Assembly (NCBI GenBank): GCA_913057255.1
Contig: CAJXNU010000002.1
Coordinates: forward strand, 1-64,000
From: an uncultured Wenzhouxiangella sp.
GTDB lineage: Bacteria; Pseudomonadota; Gammaproteobacteria; Xanthomonadales; Wenzhouxiangellaceae
Direction of reading: 5' to 3'
DNA length: 64,000 nt
A program made the position numbers and the translations under genes. The notes beneath the pieces are model-generated. The model ran no database searches, was not told where the DNA came from, and saw only the letters and a list, made by a program, of their open reading frames with translations. Below are positions 29,096-40,390 of the stretch, one piece after another (within the stretch, counting starts at the first letter, position 1; each line of letters starts with the position of its first letter).

Positions 29096-31774
29096 CTACA
29101 CCTGAGTGGGGTTGGGCTTTTTGGCATCAATGCCCAGTGCTTTCCGAGCATTATCCAGTGTGTCTTGATCCAGTTGACCCTCATCGGCCAACGCAACCAA
29201 CGCGCTCCACACAATGTGGTGACGGTCCACTTCAAAGAAATGACGCAGCTGGGCGCGCGTATCTGAACGACCAAAGCCATCGGTGCCCAACACCCGATAC
29301 TGACTCTGCGGAACAAACTCGCGGATTTGGTCAGCGTAGCTTCTGATGTAATCGGTTGCAGCAATCACCGGGCCTGAACGACCTGAGAGTTGTTGGGTGA
29401 CATAAGGCTCGGGCGCTTGATCGTCGCCCAAGCGCTTGGCCCGCAGGGCCGCTTGGCCGTCTCGTCTGAGTTCATTGAAACTGGTCGCAGACCAAACATC
29501 ACTGGCCACGCCATAGTCATTGGCCAAAATATCGGCGGCGGCAATGACTTCTCTTAGAATCGAACCACTGCCCATGAGTTGGACCGTGGCTTTGTGGCCT
29601 TTGGGTTTGACTTCTTTAAAGAGATACAAGCCACGACGAATGCCTTCTTCCACACCCGCTGGCATCTCGGGCTGGGTGTAGTTTTCGTTCAAGATGGTGA
29701 TGTAGTAATAGACATCCTCATGCTCGACATACATTCGACGCATGCCATCTTGAATGATGACCGCCAGCTCATAGCCAAACGTCGGGTCATAGCTCACACA
29801 GTTCGGGATGGTTCCCGCCAAGACATGGCTATGGCCATCCTCGTGTTGCAGGCCCTCACCATTCAGGGTGGTCCGACCCGAGGTCCCACCCATCAAAAAG
29901 CCGCGGGCGCGCATGTCACCCGCCGCCCAGGCCAAATCCCCGATGCGCTGGAAACCAAACATCGAATAGAAGGTATAAAACGGCACCATGGGTTTGCCGT
30001 TGGATGCATAACTCGTTGCCGCGGCAATCCACGAGCTCATCGATCCGGCTTCGGTGATTCCTTCTTGCAACACCTGGCCTTTCTTGTCTTCTTTGTAATA
30101 CATCAATTGATCCGAATCGACCGGCTCATAGAGCTGCCCAAACGGTGCATAGATGCCGATTTGTCGAAACAAACCCTCCATGCCGAAGGTTCTGGCCTCA
30201 TCGCAAATGATCGGAACGATGTGCTCTTTGATGGCTTTGTCACGCAACAACACCGCCAGGATTCGGACAAAGGCCATGGTGGTCGAAATTTCACGATCAC
30301 CCGAGCCTTTGGTGATGGATTCAAAGGCGGCCAATTCGGGCACTTCCAAAGAGGCGTCACTGACCACACGCTTGGGCATGTGCCCACCCAGCGCCTCACG
30401 TCTGGCTTGCAGGTATTTCACTTCCTCAGAATCCGGTCCTGGGTGGAAGTAAGGCACGTCTTCAATGCCTTCATCGGGCACGGGCACATCGAAACGGTCC
30501 CGGAAATACTTAATCCCATCGGTATCAAGTTTCTTTAACTGATGGGTGATGTTTTGTCCCTCACCTGATTGCCCCAGACCATAGCCTTTGATGGTCTTGG
30601 CCAAAATCACGGTGGGCTGGCCGGTGTGCTCAGTCGCGCTGTGATAGGCGGCATAGACTTTGTGTGGATCATGACCACCGCGGTTTAGGCGCCAGATCTC
30701 CTCATCACTCATGTCCGCGACCATGGCTTTTAACTCGTCATAGGCACCGAAGAAGTGGTCTCTGACATACTTGCCATCATTGGCTTTGTATTTTTGGTAG
30801 TCACCGTCAAGCGCTTCTTCCATGCGCTTTCGCAAAAGACCTTGCGTGTCTTTGGCCAGCAGCGGATCCCAGTAGGAGCCCCAGATGACTTTGATGACAT
30901 TCCAGCCCGCGCCTCTAAACACACCCTCGAGCTCTTGGATGATTTTTCCGTTGCCACGAACCGGCCCATCTAAGCGCTGCAGATTGCAGTTGACCACAAA
31001 CACCAAATTGTCGAGTTTCTCGCGCCCGGCCAGCGAGATGGCACCCAAAGACTCCGGCTCATCGGTCTCGCCGTCGCCCATAAAACACCACACTTTCCGT
31101 TTCTCAGCCTCAATCAGCTCACGGTTGTGCATGTATTTCAAAAAGCGCGCTTGATAAATCGCCATGATGGGACCGAGCCCCATCGACACGGTTGGAATCT
31201 GCCAAAACTCGGGCATCAGCCATGGGTGTGGGTAAGAGCTCAAGCCCTCGCCGTTGACTTCCTCACGGAATTGATCGAGCTGCTTTTCGCTGATTCGGCC
31301 CTCAAGAAAGGCTCGTGCGTAAATGCCCGGCGATGAATGGCCCTGAATAAACAGCAGATCAGAGCCATCGGGATGCTCATGGCCTTTAAAGAAATGGTTG
31401 AACCCCACATCATACAAAGTGGCGGCTGAGGCGAAGCTCGCGATATGGCCCCCAAGCTCTCCACCCCGCTTGCCCGCTCGAATGACCGTGGCCATCGCAT
31501 TCCAACGGATGATGGAGCGAATTCGACGCTCCAGCTCTAAATCCCCTGGGTGGCGGGCTTGCCGCTCGAGTGGGATGGTATTGATGTAGGCGGTGGTTAA
31601 GTCGAACGGCAAATGGGCACCGGATTGGCGGGCAAACTCCACCAGACGCTCCAACAGAAAATGGGCGCGCGTGGGACCATCTCGGTCCACCACAGCCGCC
31701 AAAGAATCCAGCCATTCTTGGGTCTCGATTGGATCCAGGTCTTGGGAGTTGTCTTTGGGTGATTGATCGCTCAC
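29096..31774 (-). CDS. aceE: Pyruvate dehydrogenase E1 component, homodimeric type
   Basis: Long AceE-type E1 with GDGETDEPESLGAISLAGREKLDNLVFVVNCNLQRLDGPVRGN. Confidence 0.97.
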   Translation of the reverse strand: MSDQSPKDNSQDLDPIETQEWLDSLAAVVDRDGPTRAHFLLERLVEFARQSGAHLPFDLTTAYINTIPLERQARHPGDLELERRIRSIIRWNAMATVIRAGKRGGELGGHIASFASAATLYDVGFNHFFKGHEHPDGSDLLFIQGHSSPGIYARAFLEGRISEKQLDQFREEVNGEGLSSYPHPWLMPEFWQIPTVSMGLGPIMAIYQARFLKYMHNRELIEAEKRKVWCFMGDGETDEPESLGAISLAGREKLDNLVFVVNCNLQRLDGPVRGNGKIIQELEGVFRGAGWNVIKVIWGSYWDPLLAKDTQGLLRKRMEEALDGDYQKYKANDGKYVRDHFFGAYDELKAMVADMSDEEIWRLNRGGHDPHKVYAAYHSATEHTGQPTVILAKTIKGYGLGQSGEGQNITHQLKKLDTDGIKYFRDRFDVPVPDEGIEDVPYFHPGPDSEEVKYLQARREALGGHMPKRVVSDASLEVPELAAFESITKGSGDREISTTMAFVRILAVLLRDKAIKEHIVPIICDEARTFGMEGLFRQIGIYAPFGQLYEPVDSDQLMYYKEDKKGQVLQEGITEAGSMSSWIAAATSYASNGKPMVPFYTFYSMFGFQRIGDLAWAAGDMRARGFLMGGTSGRTTLNGEGLQHEDGHSHVLAGTIPNCVSYDPTFGYELAVIIQDGMRRMYVEHEDVYYYITILNENYTQPEMPAGVEEGIRRGLYLFKEVKPKGHKATVQLMGSGSILREVIAAADILANDYGVASDVWSATSFNELRRDGQAALRAKRLGDDQAPEPYVTQQLSGRSGPVIAATDYIRSYADQIREFVPQSQYRVLGTDGFGRSDTRAQLRHFFEVDRHHIVWSALVALADEGQLDQDTLDNARKALGIDAKKPNPTQV

Positions 31775-31901
31775 GGTGCCGTCTCATTTCTCAACTCAAA
31801 CACAGTCCATTATTGTAGACGGATTGCACCTTTCACGCACCCGCTTACACTCCCCAAGGGTAGACTGTTCCCAACTCCACGTGAGACATCAATAAACGGA
31901 T

Positions 31902-33044
31902 ATGACATACCCCAAAATACAGCCCTCCACTCATTTGTTCATTGCAGCCACCCTGGTGGTTTTGTCTTGGTCTGCCAGCGCCAATTGGGACTGCGAAAAG
32001 CTCGAAAGCCCAGAACCAATCCCCACTCCATCGACCCTCAACAGTCTGCCTGTGGCATCAAAGCCGTGGCCAGAGGCGACCCAAGCCCAACAAATACATG
32101 CGCTCACCGAGGCCTCTTCTGCGTTTGCTGATCGCGCACCGGCTTGGTCATTGGCCGTGGCCAGTCCCAGCCTTGGGCTCTGGCAGACTCAGATCGGTGG
32201 CGGGGAAAATGCTCGATTTGCTGCCGCATCGATTGGCAAATCCATGACGGCGGTGCTGGTTTTCAAAGCCATTGAGGCGGGCCAATTGAGCCTCACTGAC
32301 CCCATTGATCAATGGTTTCCAGACCTGCCTCGGGCCAATGAGGTCACCATTGACCATCTCCTGACTCATCGATCGGGGTATTTCATCCCAGCAGATGGGC
32401 CGCTGAGTGGGCCCTACCAAGCGCCCGAAGAAGACTTTGAAAAGCTAAAAGACATTGGCCTGGCCTTTTGTCCAGGCCATGGCTGGGCTTATTCCAATGT
32501 GGCCTATCAATTGTTGGGACGAATTGTCGAAACAGTCAGCGGACAAAGCTATGCCGAACTATTGAGAACTGAAATCTTAGAGCCCCTGGCGCTCACAGAC
32601 ACCGAGGTGTTGATACCAAACACACCCGATCCACTCATGGTGCAAGGCCATCAAGGTGGAGAGCCTGTCGGGCCAGTCGATTATGCCAGCGCATTCGCTG
32701 CTGCCCCAGTGGTGAGCACCGCGCCTGATCTACTGCGCTATTGGCAAGCTTTGCTGAGTGGCGAGCTCATCTCTGAGGCCTCGCTTAACCGCATGATGGA
32801 TCCTGCCTGGCCCATGTTTGGCAATCCGCAAATGCGCTATGGTGCCGGGATTCAGGTGGGCGATGTTCCAGGCCCTGGGGCCATGTTGATGCACTCAGGT
32901 GGCATCACCGGCTTTAGCGCAACCGTCGCTTGGCTCGCCGATTACGATGTTTGGGTGGCAGTGATGACCAACGAGCGCCAAGTCCCCGCCGAGGCGGCCA
33001 TGTGGGCTCTGGTTCAGGCGCTGAACTCAGCCAAGAGCGATTAG
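31902..33044 (+). CDS. Exported serine hydrolase (class C beta-lactamase/DD-peptidase fold)
   Basis: SIGK (SxxK), YSN motif (WAYSNVAYQLLG), MLMHSGGITGF; signal-peptide-like N-terminus. Confidence 0.88.
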   Translation: MTYPKIQPSTHLFIAATLVVLSWSASANWDCEKLESPEPIPTPSTLNSLPVASKPWPEATQAQQIHALTEASSAFADRAPAWSLAVASPSLGLWQTQIGGGENARFAAASIGKSMTAVLVFKAIEAGQLSLTDPIDQWFPDLPRANEVTIDHLLTHRSGYFIPADGPLSGPYQAPEEDFEKLKDIGLAFCPGHGWAYSNVAYQLLGRIVETVSGQSYAELLRTEILEPLALTDTEVLIPNTPDPLMVQGHQGGEPVGPVDYASAFAAAPVVSTAPDLLRYWQALLSGELISEASLNRMMDPAWPMFGNPQMRYGAGIQVGDVPGPGAMLMHSGGITGFSATVAWLADYDVWVAVMTNERQVPAEAAMWALVQALNSAKSD

Positions 33045-33068
33045 ATTCCATTAAAGCAGAGCCAGCGC

Positions 33069-35363
33069 TCAGATCAGCGACTGGCCCTGCTCTTTCTCAT
33101 ATTGTTGGGCATCCACCACGGCAATGGCTGCCATATTGACGATGCGTCGGACCGTCGCTGAGGGGGTGAGCACGTGCGCTGGCCGACCAATGCCCATTAG
33201 CATCGGACTGACATTGACGGCTCGACCAATGATTCTGGACATGTTAAAGGCGATGTCTGCGGCATCTTGGTTGGGCATGATCAACAAATTGGCCGATCCC
33301 TTCAAAACAGAATCCGGAAAGACTTCCTCTCGAATGTTGGGCATCAGCGCCAAATCCGCTGGCATCTCCCCTTCTACTTCAAGATCCGGCGCCCGCTCTT
33401 TAATCATGGCCAAGGCTTGTCGCATCTTAGAAGACGAGGCATCCACGTGCGAGCCAAAAGTTGAATGCGATAACAGTGCGACTTTGGGCGTGATACCAAA
33501 AAGCTTCACCCGCTCAGCCGCCATTAAAGTGAGCTCAACCAACTGCTCGGCGGTGGGGTCTGGGTTGACGTGGGTGTCGCACACAAACCAAGTGCCCACA
33601 TCGGTGGTCATGGCAGACAAAGCCCCCATGGTCTTGGCCCCTTCTTTGAAGCCCAAGACCTCGGTCAAATACTTGAGTTTTTTCTCGTAGCGACCCACCA
33701 CCCCACAAATCAAGGCATCGGCCTCGGAGCGATACACCATTAGAGCGGCAATGATGCTGTCGCGTGTTCTCACCAAGGCTTTGGCGGATTGTGGTGTGAC
33801 CCCACGGCGTTTGGTGATGTCATAAAAAGTCTGCCAGTAGGCCTTAAATCTTGGATCAGACGCTGGATTGACCAGTTCAAAGTCCTGACCGGGACGGATT
33901 CTTAAGCCTGCTTTTTCAATGCGCATTTCAACGACATCCGGCCGGCCAATCAAGATGGGTTTGACCAAGCCATCATCGACCAACACTTGCACTGCCCGAA
34001 GGACCACTTCCATCTCACCTTCGGCAAACACGACCCGTTTCGGATCGGCTCTGGCGGCATCAAAGATGGGCTTCATCAACAGCCCAGTTCTAAACACATA
34101 CTGACTCAAGCGCTCGCGATAAGCCTCAAAATCCGCCACCGGGCGCTTGGCAACCCCTGAGTCCATGGCCGCTTTGGCCGTGGCGGAGGCCACTTCGACC
34201 AAAAGGCGAGGATCAAAAGGTTGCGGAATCAAGTAATCGGGCCCAAAGGTGGGCACTTGCCCGCCGTAGGCCTCGGCAGCGACATCGCTGGCCTCTTGTC
34301 TGGCCAGATTGGCAATGGCGTGGACACACGCCATTTTCATTTCATCATTGATCTCGCTGGCACAGACATCCAGTGCCCCTCTAAAAATGTAGGGAAAGCA
34401 CAAGACATTGTTGACTTGGTTTGGGTAATCCGAGCGGCCGGTGGCAATCAAGGCATTCGGTGAGGCCTCGCGGGCAAGCTCTGGCATGATCTCTGGGATG
34501 GGGTTGGCCAGCGCCAAAATAATCGGGGCATCGGCCATGGCTTTGACCATTTCCACACTCAAGACGTTGGGTGCCGACACGCCTAAGAAAATATCGGCGC
34601 CTACAATCACCTCACCCAAGGAACGGGCATCAGTATCTTGCGCGTAGGCGGCTTTCCGCTCATCCATATCCACCACGCGCCCAGTGAAGACCACACCCTC
34701 TTGATCACAGACGGTGATGTGCTCCCGCTTCAAGCCCATGGTGACCAACAAATCCAAACACGCCAGACCAGCGGCACCGGCTCCGGAGGCCACCAAGCGC
34801 ACCTCATCGAGTTTTTTGCCGGTCAGGATTAAGGCATTGATGATGGCTGCAGAAACAATGATCGCGGTCCCATGCTGATCATCGTGAAACACTGGAATGT
34901 CGAGCCGCTCTTTGAGCGCCTCTTCAACTTCAAAACACTCGGGCGCTTTGATGTCTTCTAAGTTGATGCCACCAAACGTCGGTGCCAAAGAGGCAATCAC
35001 ATCAGTGAGTTTCTTTGGATCTTTTTCATCGATCTCGATATCAAACACATCGATGCCGGCAAACTTCTTAAACAGCACGCCCTTGCCTTCCATCACGGGC
35101 TTAGCTGCCAGTGGACCAATGTCGCCCAAACCGAGCACCGCTGTGCCATTGGAGATCACACCGACCAAGTTGCCACGCACGGTGAGCTCACGGGCCATCT
35201 CAGGATCGGCATGAATGGCTTCACTGGCGGCGGCCACGCCAGGCGAGTAGGCCAAGGACAAGTCCTTGGCCGTCGTCAATGCCTTCGTTGGCGAGATCTT
35301 GAACTTGCCTGGCAGAGGCAGTCGGTGATACTCGAGAGCTTGATCTTTGGCCTTATCGCTCAT
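33069..35363 (-). CDS. maeB: NADP-dependent malic enzyme with C-terminal phosphotransacetylase-like domain
   Basis: [45 protein letters not shown]; 764 aa two-domain architecture. Confidence 0.95.
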   Translation of the reverse strand: MSDKAKDQALEYHRLPLPGKFKISPTKALTTAKDLSLAYSPGVAAASEAIHADPEMARELTVRGNLVGVISNGTAVLGLGDIGPLAAKPVMEGKGVLFKKFAGIDVFDIEIDEKDPKKLTDVIASLAPTFGGINLEDIKAPECFEVEEALKERLDIPVFHDDQHGTAIIVSAAIINALILTGKKLDEVRLVASGAGAAGLACLDLLVTMGLKREHITVCDQEGVVFTGRVVDMDERKAAYAQDTDARSLGEVIVGADIFLGVSAPNVLSVEMVKAMADAPIILALANPIPEIMPELAREASPNALIATGRSDYPNQVNNVLCFPYIFRGALDVCASEINDEMKMACVHAIANLARQEASDVAAEAYGGQVPTFGPDYLIPQPFDPRLLVEVASATAKAAMDSGVAKRPVADFEAYRERLSQYVFRTGLLMKPIFDAARADPKRVVFAEGEMEVVLRAVQVLVDDGLVKPILIGRPDVVEMRIEKAGLRIRPGQDFELVNPASDPRFKAYWQTFYDITKRRGVTPQSAKALVRTRDSIIAALMVYRSEADALICGVVGRYEKKLKYLTEVLGFKEGAKTMGALSAMTTDVGTWFVCDTHVNPDPTAEQLVELTLMAAERVKLFGITPKVALLSHSTFGSHVDASSSKMRQALAMIKERAPDLEVEGEMPADLALMPNIREEVFPDSVLKGSANLLIMPNQDAADIAFNMSRIIGRAVNVSPMLMGIGRPAHVLTPSATVRRIVNMAAIAVVDAQQYEKEQGQSLI

Positions 35364-35388
35364 CGTGCTGCACGATCACTTCGCACCG

Positions 35389-36414
35389 TCACTGATTTTC
35401 TTCTTCCTCGCTCCACTCGCCCAGTGAGGCCAGGCCGTTCATGCGTGAACGGTGCAACATAATCGCTTGAGCTTCAGCACGGTTGCCTTTGGGGTCCTTC
35501 GCCCAATGCGCTAAGGCTTCTGCCTGTAGGGCACGGCCATAAGAAAACGACAGTGGCCAAGGCATCTCACCCATCTTGTTCATGGCATCCAAGTGCGCAG
35601 TCGCTTCCACATCCCCCTGACCGCCAGATAAGAACACCACGCCGGCTGTCGCTGCGGGGACCGCATTGAGCAAACAATCGACCGTGGCCTCAGCAACCTG
35701 ATTGATGTCGGCGCGGTCCGAGGCTTCGGATCCTGAGATCACCATGGAAGCTTTCAAAATGGTGCCCTCGAGCATCACATTTTGCTCGTAGAGTTCGGCG
35801 AACAGGGCTTTCTGAGTGGCTTCGGTGACATCGAATGAGGTATCCAAGTCATGGTCACCATCCATCAACACTTCAGGCTCAACGATCGGAACAATACCGG
35901 CTTCTTGGCACAGGGCCGCGTAGCGCGCGAGCGCGTGGGCATTGGCCTCAATACAGCCTCTCGATGGGATGTCATCACCAATGGTGATCACCGCGCGCCA
36001 TTTGGCAAACCGTGCGCCGAGCTTGGCATATTCGGCCAACCGCTCACGCAGACCATCCAAACCTTCGGTGACTTTCTCTCCTGGGAAGCCGGCCAAGTCT
36101 TTGGCACCGGCATCGACTTTGATGCCTGGAATGATGCCGGCTTGTTCCATCACTTTGACCAAGGGCGTGCCGTCTGGCATCACTTGACGAATGGTCTCGT
36201 CAAACAAGATCGCGCCTGAGATGTAATCGCCTAAGCCTTCGGTGGTGAGCATCATCGACCGGTAGTCCAAACGATTCTCTTCGGTGTTTTCAACGCCCAC
36301 ACCATCGAAACGTTTTTTGATGGTGCCGCTGGACTCATCAATGGCCAAAATGCCTTTGCCAGGGGCCACCAAAGCCATGGCGGTGTCAGCAAGTGTTTGA
36401 TAATGATCGGTCAT
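35389..36414 (-). CDS. Fructose-bisphosphate aldolase, class I
   Basis: APGKGILAIDESSGTIKKRFDGVGVENTEENRLDYR; VFLSGGQGDVEAT. Confidence 0.95.
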   Translation of the reverse strand: MTDHYQTLADTAMALVAPGKGILAIDESSGTIKKRFDGVGVENTEENRLDYRSMMLTTEGLGDYISGAILFDETIRQVMPDGTPLVKVMEQAGIIPGIKVDAGAKDLAGFPGEKVTEGLDGLRERLAEYAKLGARFAKWRAVITIGDDIPSRGCIEANAHALARYAALCQEAGIVPIVEPEVLMDGDHDLDTSFDVTEATQKALFAELYEQNVMLEGTILKASMVISGSEASDRADINQVAEATVDCLLNAVPAATAGVVFLSGGQGDVEATAHLDAMNKMGEMPWPLSFSYGRALQAEALAHWAKDPKGNRAEAQAIMLHRSRMNGLASLGEWSEEEENQ

Positions 36415-36490
36415 GCGTCAATCCCTCTTTTTAGATTGGATACTTATGGATTCAATAAATCGTTCTATTTAATTACACAGTTTCATTCGA

Positions 36491-37936
36491 CTATTCTACC
36501 GAGGACGGCACGGTCATGATTTTGAGCGTGTTGGTCTGACCACTTCGGCCATGTTGATCACCCAACGTCATCAACACACGATCGCCTGCCATCACCAAGC
36601 CGGCATCGCGAACATGTGCTAGCGCGCGGCGTGCCACACTGGCCGTTGTCTCCTCATTGTCCTCCATCGGCGGAAAAAACAATGGTTTGACGTGTTGAAA
36701 CATATGCGTGCGGCGCAAGGTCGCCCGATTGGGACTCAGTGCAATAATCGGCGCTGGTGAGCGCACGCGACTGAGCCACTGAGCAGTTGAGCCTGACTCA
36801 GTCAAGGCAATGATCGCCTTCACCGGCAAATTGTTGGCCGTCATCATCGCCGCCATCGCGATGGCTTGGTCAATGCGTTCGGCACGAACATTGAGAAGTC
36901 TAGAGGGCACGTGTGCTTCCACATGTCGCTCAGCGCCTTGACAGATTCGGCTCATCGCCTCGATGACTTTGACCGGGTGCTTACCCACCGCCGACTCTGC
37001 AGAGAGCATTACCGCATCGGTGCCATCAATCACGGCATTGGCCACATCCAGCACTTCAGCGCGCGTGGGGATGGGGCTTTCCACCATCGATTGCATCATC
37101 TGAGTGGCCGTGATCACCGCTCGATTGTGCTCGAGGGCGGTTTTAATGATGCGCTTTTGGAGACCCGGGAGTTCGGCCTCATCAATTTCAACGCCCAAAT
37201 CTCCGCGAGCCACCAGCACCACATCGCAGGCATCCACCACGCTCTCTAAATTATCAATGGCTTCGTGCCGCTCAATCTTGGCGACAATCGAGGCTTGCCC
37301 ACCTGCTTCACGGAGCAAGTGACGTGCGTGTTCAATGTCATGGGCATTGCGTGGGAAAGAGACCGCCAAGAAATCCACCTGCCACTCAGCGGCGCGTTCA
37401 ATATCGGCTTTGTCGCTGTCAGCTAGGCCTGGGATGGACAAGCCACCACCTCTTAAGTTGAGTCCTTTGCGGTCTGACAACACGCCACCCGTGGCCACCG
37501 AGCAATCAATGCGCGTGCCTTCGATGCCCTCGACTCGAAGCACAATCAAGCCATCATCGAGCATCAGCTCGCTACCGACGTTGACGTCCTTGGGCAGACC
37601 CAAATAACTCACACCAACGCCATGCACATCGCCCACCGGCGGGTTTTCTTCTGCATAAAGTGCGAAAGCTTGTCCCACCTCAAGATGAACCGAGCCCTCG
37701 CGAAAGTGGTCGATCCGAATCTTGGGTCCGGCCAGATCGGCTAGCACCGCAATGTCGGTATCGAGCTCGCGCGCGGCCGCACGCACCATCTTGATGCGGC
37801 GCGCGTGGGTTTCTGGATCACCGTGCGAGAAGTTCACCCGAACGACATCACAACCGGCTTGAAGCAGGCCCTCTAAGGTCTCTAGATCATCGGTGGCCGG
37901 ACCAAGAGTCGCGACAATTTTTGTGCGGCGCTGCAT
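36491..37936 (-). CDS. pyk: Pyruvate kinase
   Basis: MQRRTKIVATLGPATDDLETL; VARGDLGVEI; start reassigned to ATG at 37936. Confidence 0.96.
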   Translation of the reverse strand: MQRRTKIVATLGPATDDLETLEGLLQAGCDVVRVNFSHGDPETHARRIKMVRAAARELDTDIAVLADLAGPKIRIDHFREGSVHLEVGQAFALYAEENPPVGDVHGVGVSYLGLPKDVNVGSELMLDDGLIVLRVEGIEGTRIDCSVATGGVLSDRKGLNLRGGGLSIPGLADSDKADIERAAEWQVDFLAVSFPRNAHDIEHARHLLREAGGQASIVAKIERHEAIDNLESVVDACDVVLVARGDLGVEIDEAELPGLQKRIIKTALEHNRAVITATQMMQSMVESPIPTRAEVLDVANAVIDGTDAVMLSAESAVGKHPVKVIEAMSRICQGAERHVEAHVPSRLLNVRAERIDQAIAMAAMMTANNLPVKAIIALTESGSTAQWLSRVRSPAPIIALSPNRATLRRTHMFQHVKPLFFPPMEDNEETTASVARRALAHVRDAGLVMAGDRVLMTLGDQHGRSGQTNTLKIMTVPSSVE

Positions 37937-37952
37937 CACCGCGCTCGTCGGT

Positions 37953-39119
37953 TTAGCTGGATTCATTGAGGGCCTGCAAAGCGGGCAATGGCTTGCCCTC
38001 GACGTATTCCAAAAAGGCCCCACCGGCTGTTGAGATGTAGTCGACTTGGTCGGCCACACCAAACTTTTCAATGGCCGCGATGGTGTCGCCACCGCCGGCC
38101 AAGGTAAAGCCCTCACAGCGGGCCACGGCCTTGGCGATGGCACGCGTGCCCGCAGCAAAGGCTTCGAACTCAAACACGCCCACCGGCCCATTCCAAAGCA
38201 CAGTGCCGGCACCTGAAATGATCTGAGCCAACCGCTGGGCCGTGTCGGGGCCAATGTCTAAAATCATCTCATCGTCGTGCACGCGTTCAACATCACGCAA
38301 GGAAGGATGGGCTTCTTGGTGGAAGCGGGTGGCGGTCACCACATCCACAGGTAGAGGAATTTCAGCTCCCTTGGCTTTGGCCTGTTCCATCAGTGCCTTG
38401 GCCGTTGGCACCAAATCGGGCTCATGCAAAGACGCCCCAATGCGATGCCCAGCGGCCGCCAAAAAGGTATTGGCGATGCCACCGCCGACGATCAATTGAT
38501 CGACCTGATCAATCAATGCTTCAAGCACGCTTAATTTGCTCGAGACTTTGGACCCACCCACAATCGCCACCATGGGCCGGGCTGGGTTATCTAGCGCTTG
38601 GTCCAGCGCTTTAATCTCCGCAGCCAGCAGTGGCCCGGCACAGGCCTCTTTGGCATGCCGAATCACGCCTTCGGTTGAGGCTTGTGCGCGGTGGGCAGTG
38701 GCAAAGGCATCCATCACCACCACTTCGGCCAAATCGGCCATTTTCTGTGCCAAGCCCTCATCGTTGGCGGTCTCGCCTTTTAAGAATCGAACATTTTCTA
38801 ACAGCACCAGTTCACCGGCATCTAAGGACACCCCATCGATCCAATCTTTAATCAGACGAACCTCACGACCCATCAGCTCGCCTAAGCATTTGGCCACCGG
38901 TGCCAATGACTCGGCCTCGTTGGGCTCGCCTTCTGTCGGCCGGCCAAGGTGGGACATCACCATCACAGACGCGCCGCCGCTGAGCGCTTGTTCAAATGTC
39001 GCCAGGCTGGCCTCAATGCGGGCCTTGGAAGTGACCTCACCGTTGACAATGGGCACATTGAGATCAGAACGAATCAGGACGCGTTTATTCTGAATGTCTA
39101 ATTGATCCAAGGTTTTCAT
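37953..39119 (-). CDS. pgk: Phosphoglycerate kinase
   Basis: [19 protein letters not shown]-terminal [17 protein letters not shown]...[14 protein letters not shown]. Confidence 0.97.
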   Translation of the reverse strand: MKTLDQLDIQNKRVLIRSDLNVPIVNGEVTSKARIEASLATFEQALSGGASVMVMSHLGRPTEGEPNEAESLAPVAKCLGELMGREVRLIKDWIDGVSLDAGELVLLENVRFLKGETANDEGLAQKMADLAEVVVMDAFATAHRAQASTEGVIRHAKEACAGPLLAAEIKALDQALDNPARPMVAIVGGSKVSSKLSVLEALIDQVDQLIVGGGIANTFLAAAGHRIGASLHEPDLVPTAKALMEQAKAKGAEIPLPVDVVTATRFHQEAHPSLRDVERVHDDEMILDIGPDTAQRLAQIISGAGTVLWNGPVGVFEFEAFAAGTRAIAKAVARCEGFTLAGGGDTIAAIEKFGVADQVDYISTAGGAFLEYVEGKPLPALQALNESS

Positions 39120-39140
39120 TGGTCGACTCTTACACACATT

Positions 39141-39183
39141 GCTTGGTTGTATAAACTTAATTGTTTAAGCTTGGTTGTTTAAA
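39141..39183. repeat. Iteron-like AT-rich direct repeats in the gapA-pgk spacer
   Basis: gcttggttgtataaa / cttaattgtttaa / gcttggttgtttaaa: outer units differ at one base, middle unit partial. Confidence 0.6.
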
Positions 39184-39219
39184 GAGGGCTCAGGCGAAGC
39201 GTTTCATCCTTTGGTGGTC

Positions 39220-40230
39220 TTAGGCCATCTTGCCCAGCACGCTCGCGGTATCGAGCATGCGGTTAGAGAAACCCCATTCGTTGTCATACCAAGAGAGCAC
39301 TTTGACCAAGCGGCCACCTGAGACTTTGGTCAAAGTCGCATCAAAGACCGAAGAGTGTGGGTTGTGATTGAAATCAACAGAGACCAAAGGCGCTTCGTTG
39401 TAAGCCAAGATGCCTTTCATTTCTCCCTCACTGGCTTTTTTCACCACCGCATTGATCTCTTCGACCGTGGTGTCTTGGCCGGCAATAAACGTCAAATCCA
39501 CCACCGAGACGTTGATGGTTGGAACGCGCATGGCAAAGCCATCGAGCTTGCCATCGAGCTCTGGCAAGACCAGACCCACTGCCGCTGCCGCACCCGTTTT
39601 GGTTGGGATTTGGCTCATGGTGGCCGACCGCGCCCGACGCAAGTCGGTGTGATAGACATCGGTCAAGACCTGATCGTTGGTGTAGGCATGAATGGTGGTC
39701 ATCAGACCCGATTCCACACCCACCGCCTCATGAATGGGCTTGACCAACGGCGCTAGGCAGTTGGTGGTGCACGAAGCGTTTGAGACCACGTGGTCATCTG
39801 CGGTGATCACATCGTGGTTCACACCGTAGACAACGGTGGGCAGATCTTTGCCTGCCGGCGCTGAAATCAAGACTTTTTTTGCACCCGCTGCCAAATGCGC
39901 AGACGCCTTGTCCTTCGAGGCAAAAAAGCCGGTGCACTCGAGCACCACATCGACCCCCAACTCGCCCCAAGGCAGCTGGGCCGGATCTCTTTGGGCATAA
40001 CAGGCGATGGAGTCGCCATTGACCACCAAATTTTGTCCCGACACCGAGACATCAGCATTAAATCGACCATGGGCGGTGTCATATTGGGTGAGGTGGGCGT
40101 TGGTTTCGGTGTCCCCGAGGTCGTTGATGGCAACCACTTGGATGTCTTTTTGACGTCCAGATTCATACAAAGCACGCAATACGTTGCGTCCAATTCGACC
40201 GTAACCATTGATGGCGACTTTAATAGGCAT
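39220..40230 (-). CDS. gapA: Glyceraldehyde-3-phosphate dehydrogenase
   Basis: [18 protein letters not shown]; active site [13 protein letters not shown]. Confidence 0.97.
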   Translation of the reverse strand: MPIKVAINGYGRIGRNVLRALYESGRQKDIQVVAINDLGDTETNAHLTQYDTAHGRFNADVSVSGQNLVVNGDSIACYAQRDPAQLPWGELGVDVVLECTGFFASKDKASAHLAAGAKKVLISAPAGKDLPTVVYGVNHDVITADDHVVSNASCTTNCLAPLVKPIHEAVGVESGLMTTIHAYTNDQVLTDVYHTDLRRARSATMSQIPTKTGAAAAVGLVLPELDGKLDGFAMRVPTINVSVVDLTFIAGQDTTVEEINAVVKKASEGEMKGILAYNEAPLVSVDFNHNPHSSVFDATLTKVSGGRLVKVLSWYDNEWGFSNRMLDTASVLGKMA

Positions 40231-40390
40231 AACGACTCACTCCCCACTTGGGTTTGAATAAAAAGACCATTCCCATTGTACTGCGCCTGCTGGGTGAGGA
40301 CTAGCCCAAATCCCCGTCTTTCAGGCGTATTGGCTGGGTTTTTGGGCTATTTTTGATGGCGCAATTCGAACAAGTCGGTGAGGCGATGAC

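Noticed and set aside
29579-30538. 319-aa + strand ORF antisense to aceE
   Set aside because: Lies fully inside a clear aceE frame; composition is a shadow of the minus-strand codons and no domain is recognisable.
33052-33096. Possible bidirectional terminator between the serine hydrolase and maeB
   Set aside because: Stem is imperfect and mostly inside the maeB coding end; not strong enough to annotate.
37937-38254. N-terminal extension of the pyruvate kinase ORF
   Set aside because: Translation overlaps pgk on the same strand in another frame; true start MQRRTKIVATLGP at 37936 fits the family.
40300-40370. tagcccaaa...tttgggcta inverted repeat downstream of tkt
   Set aside because: Long loop and ambiguous T tracts; could be chance.
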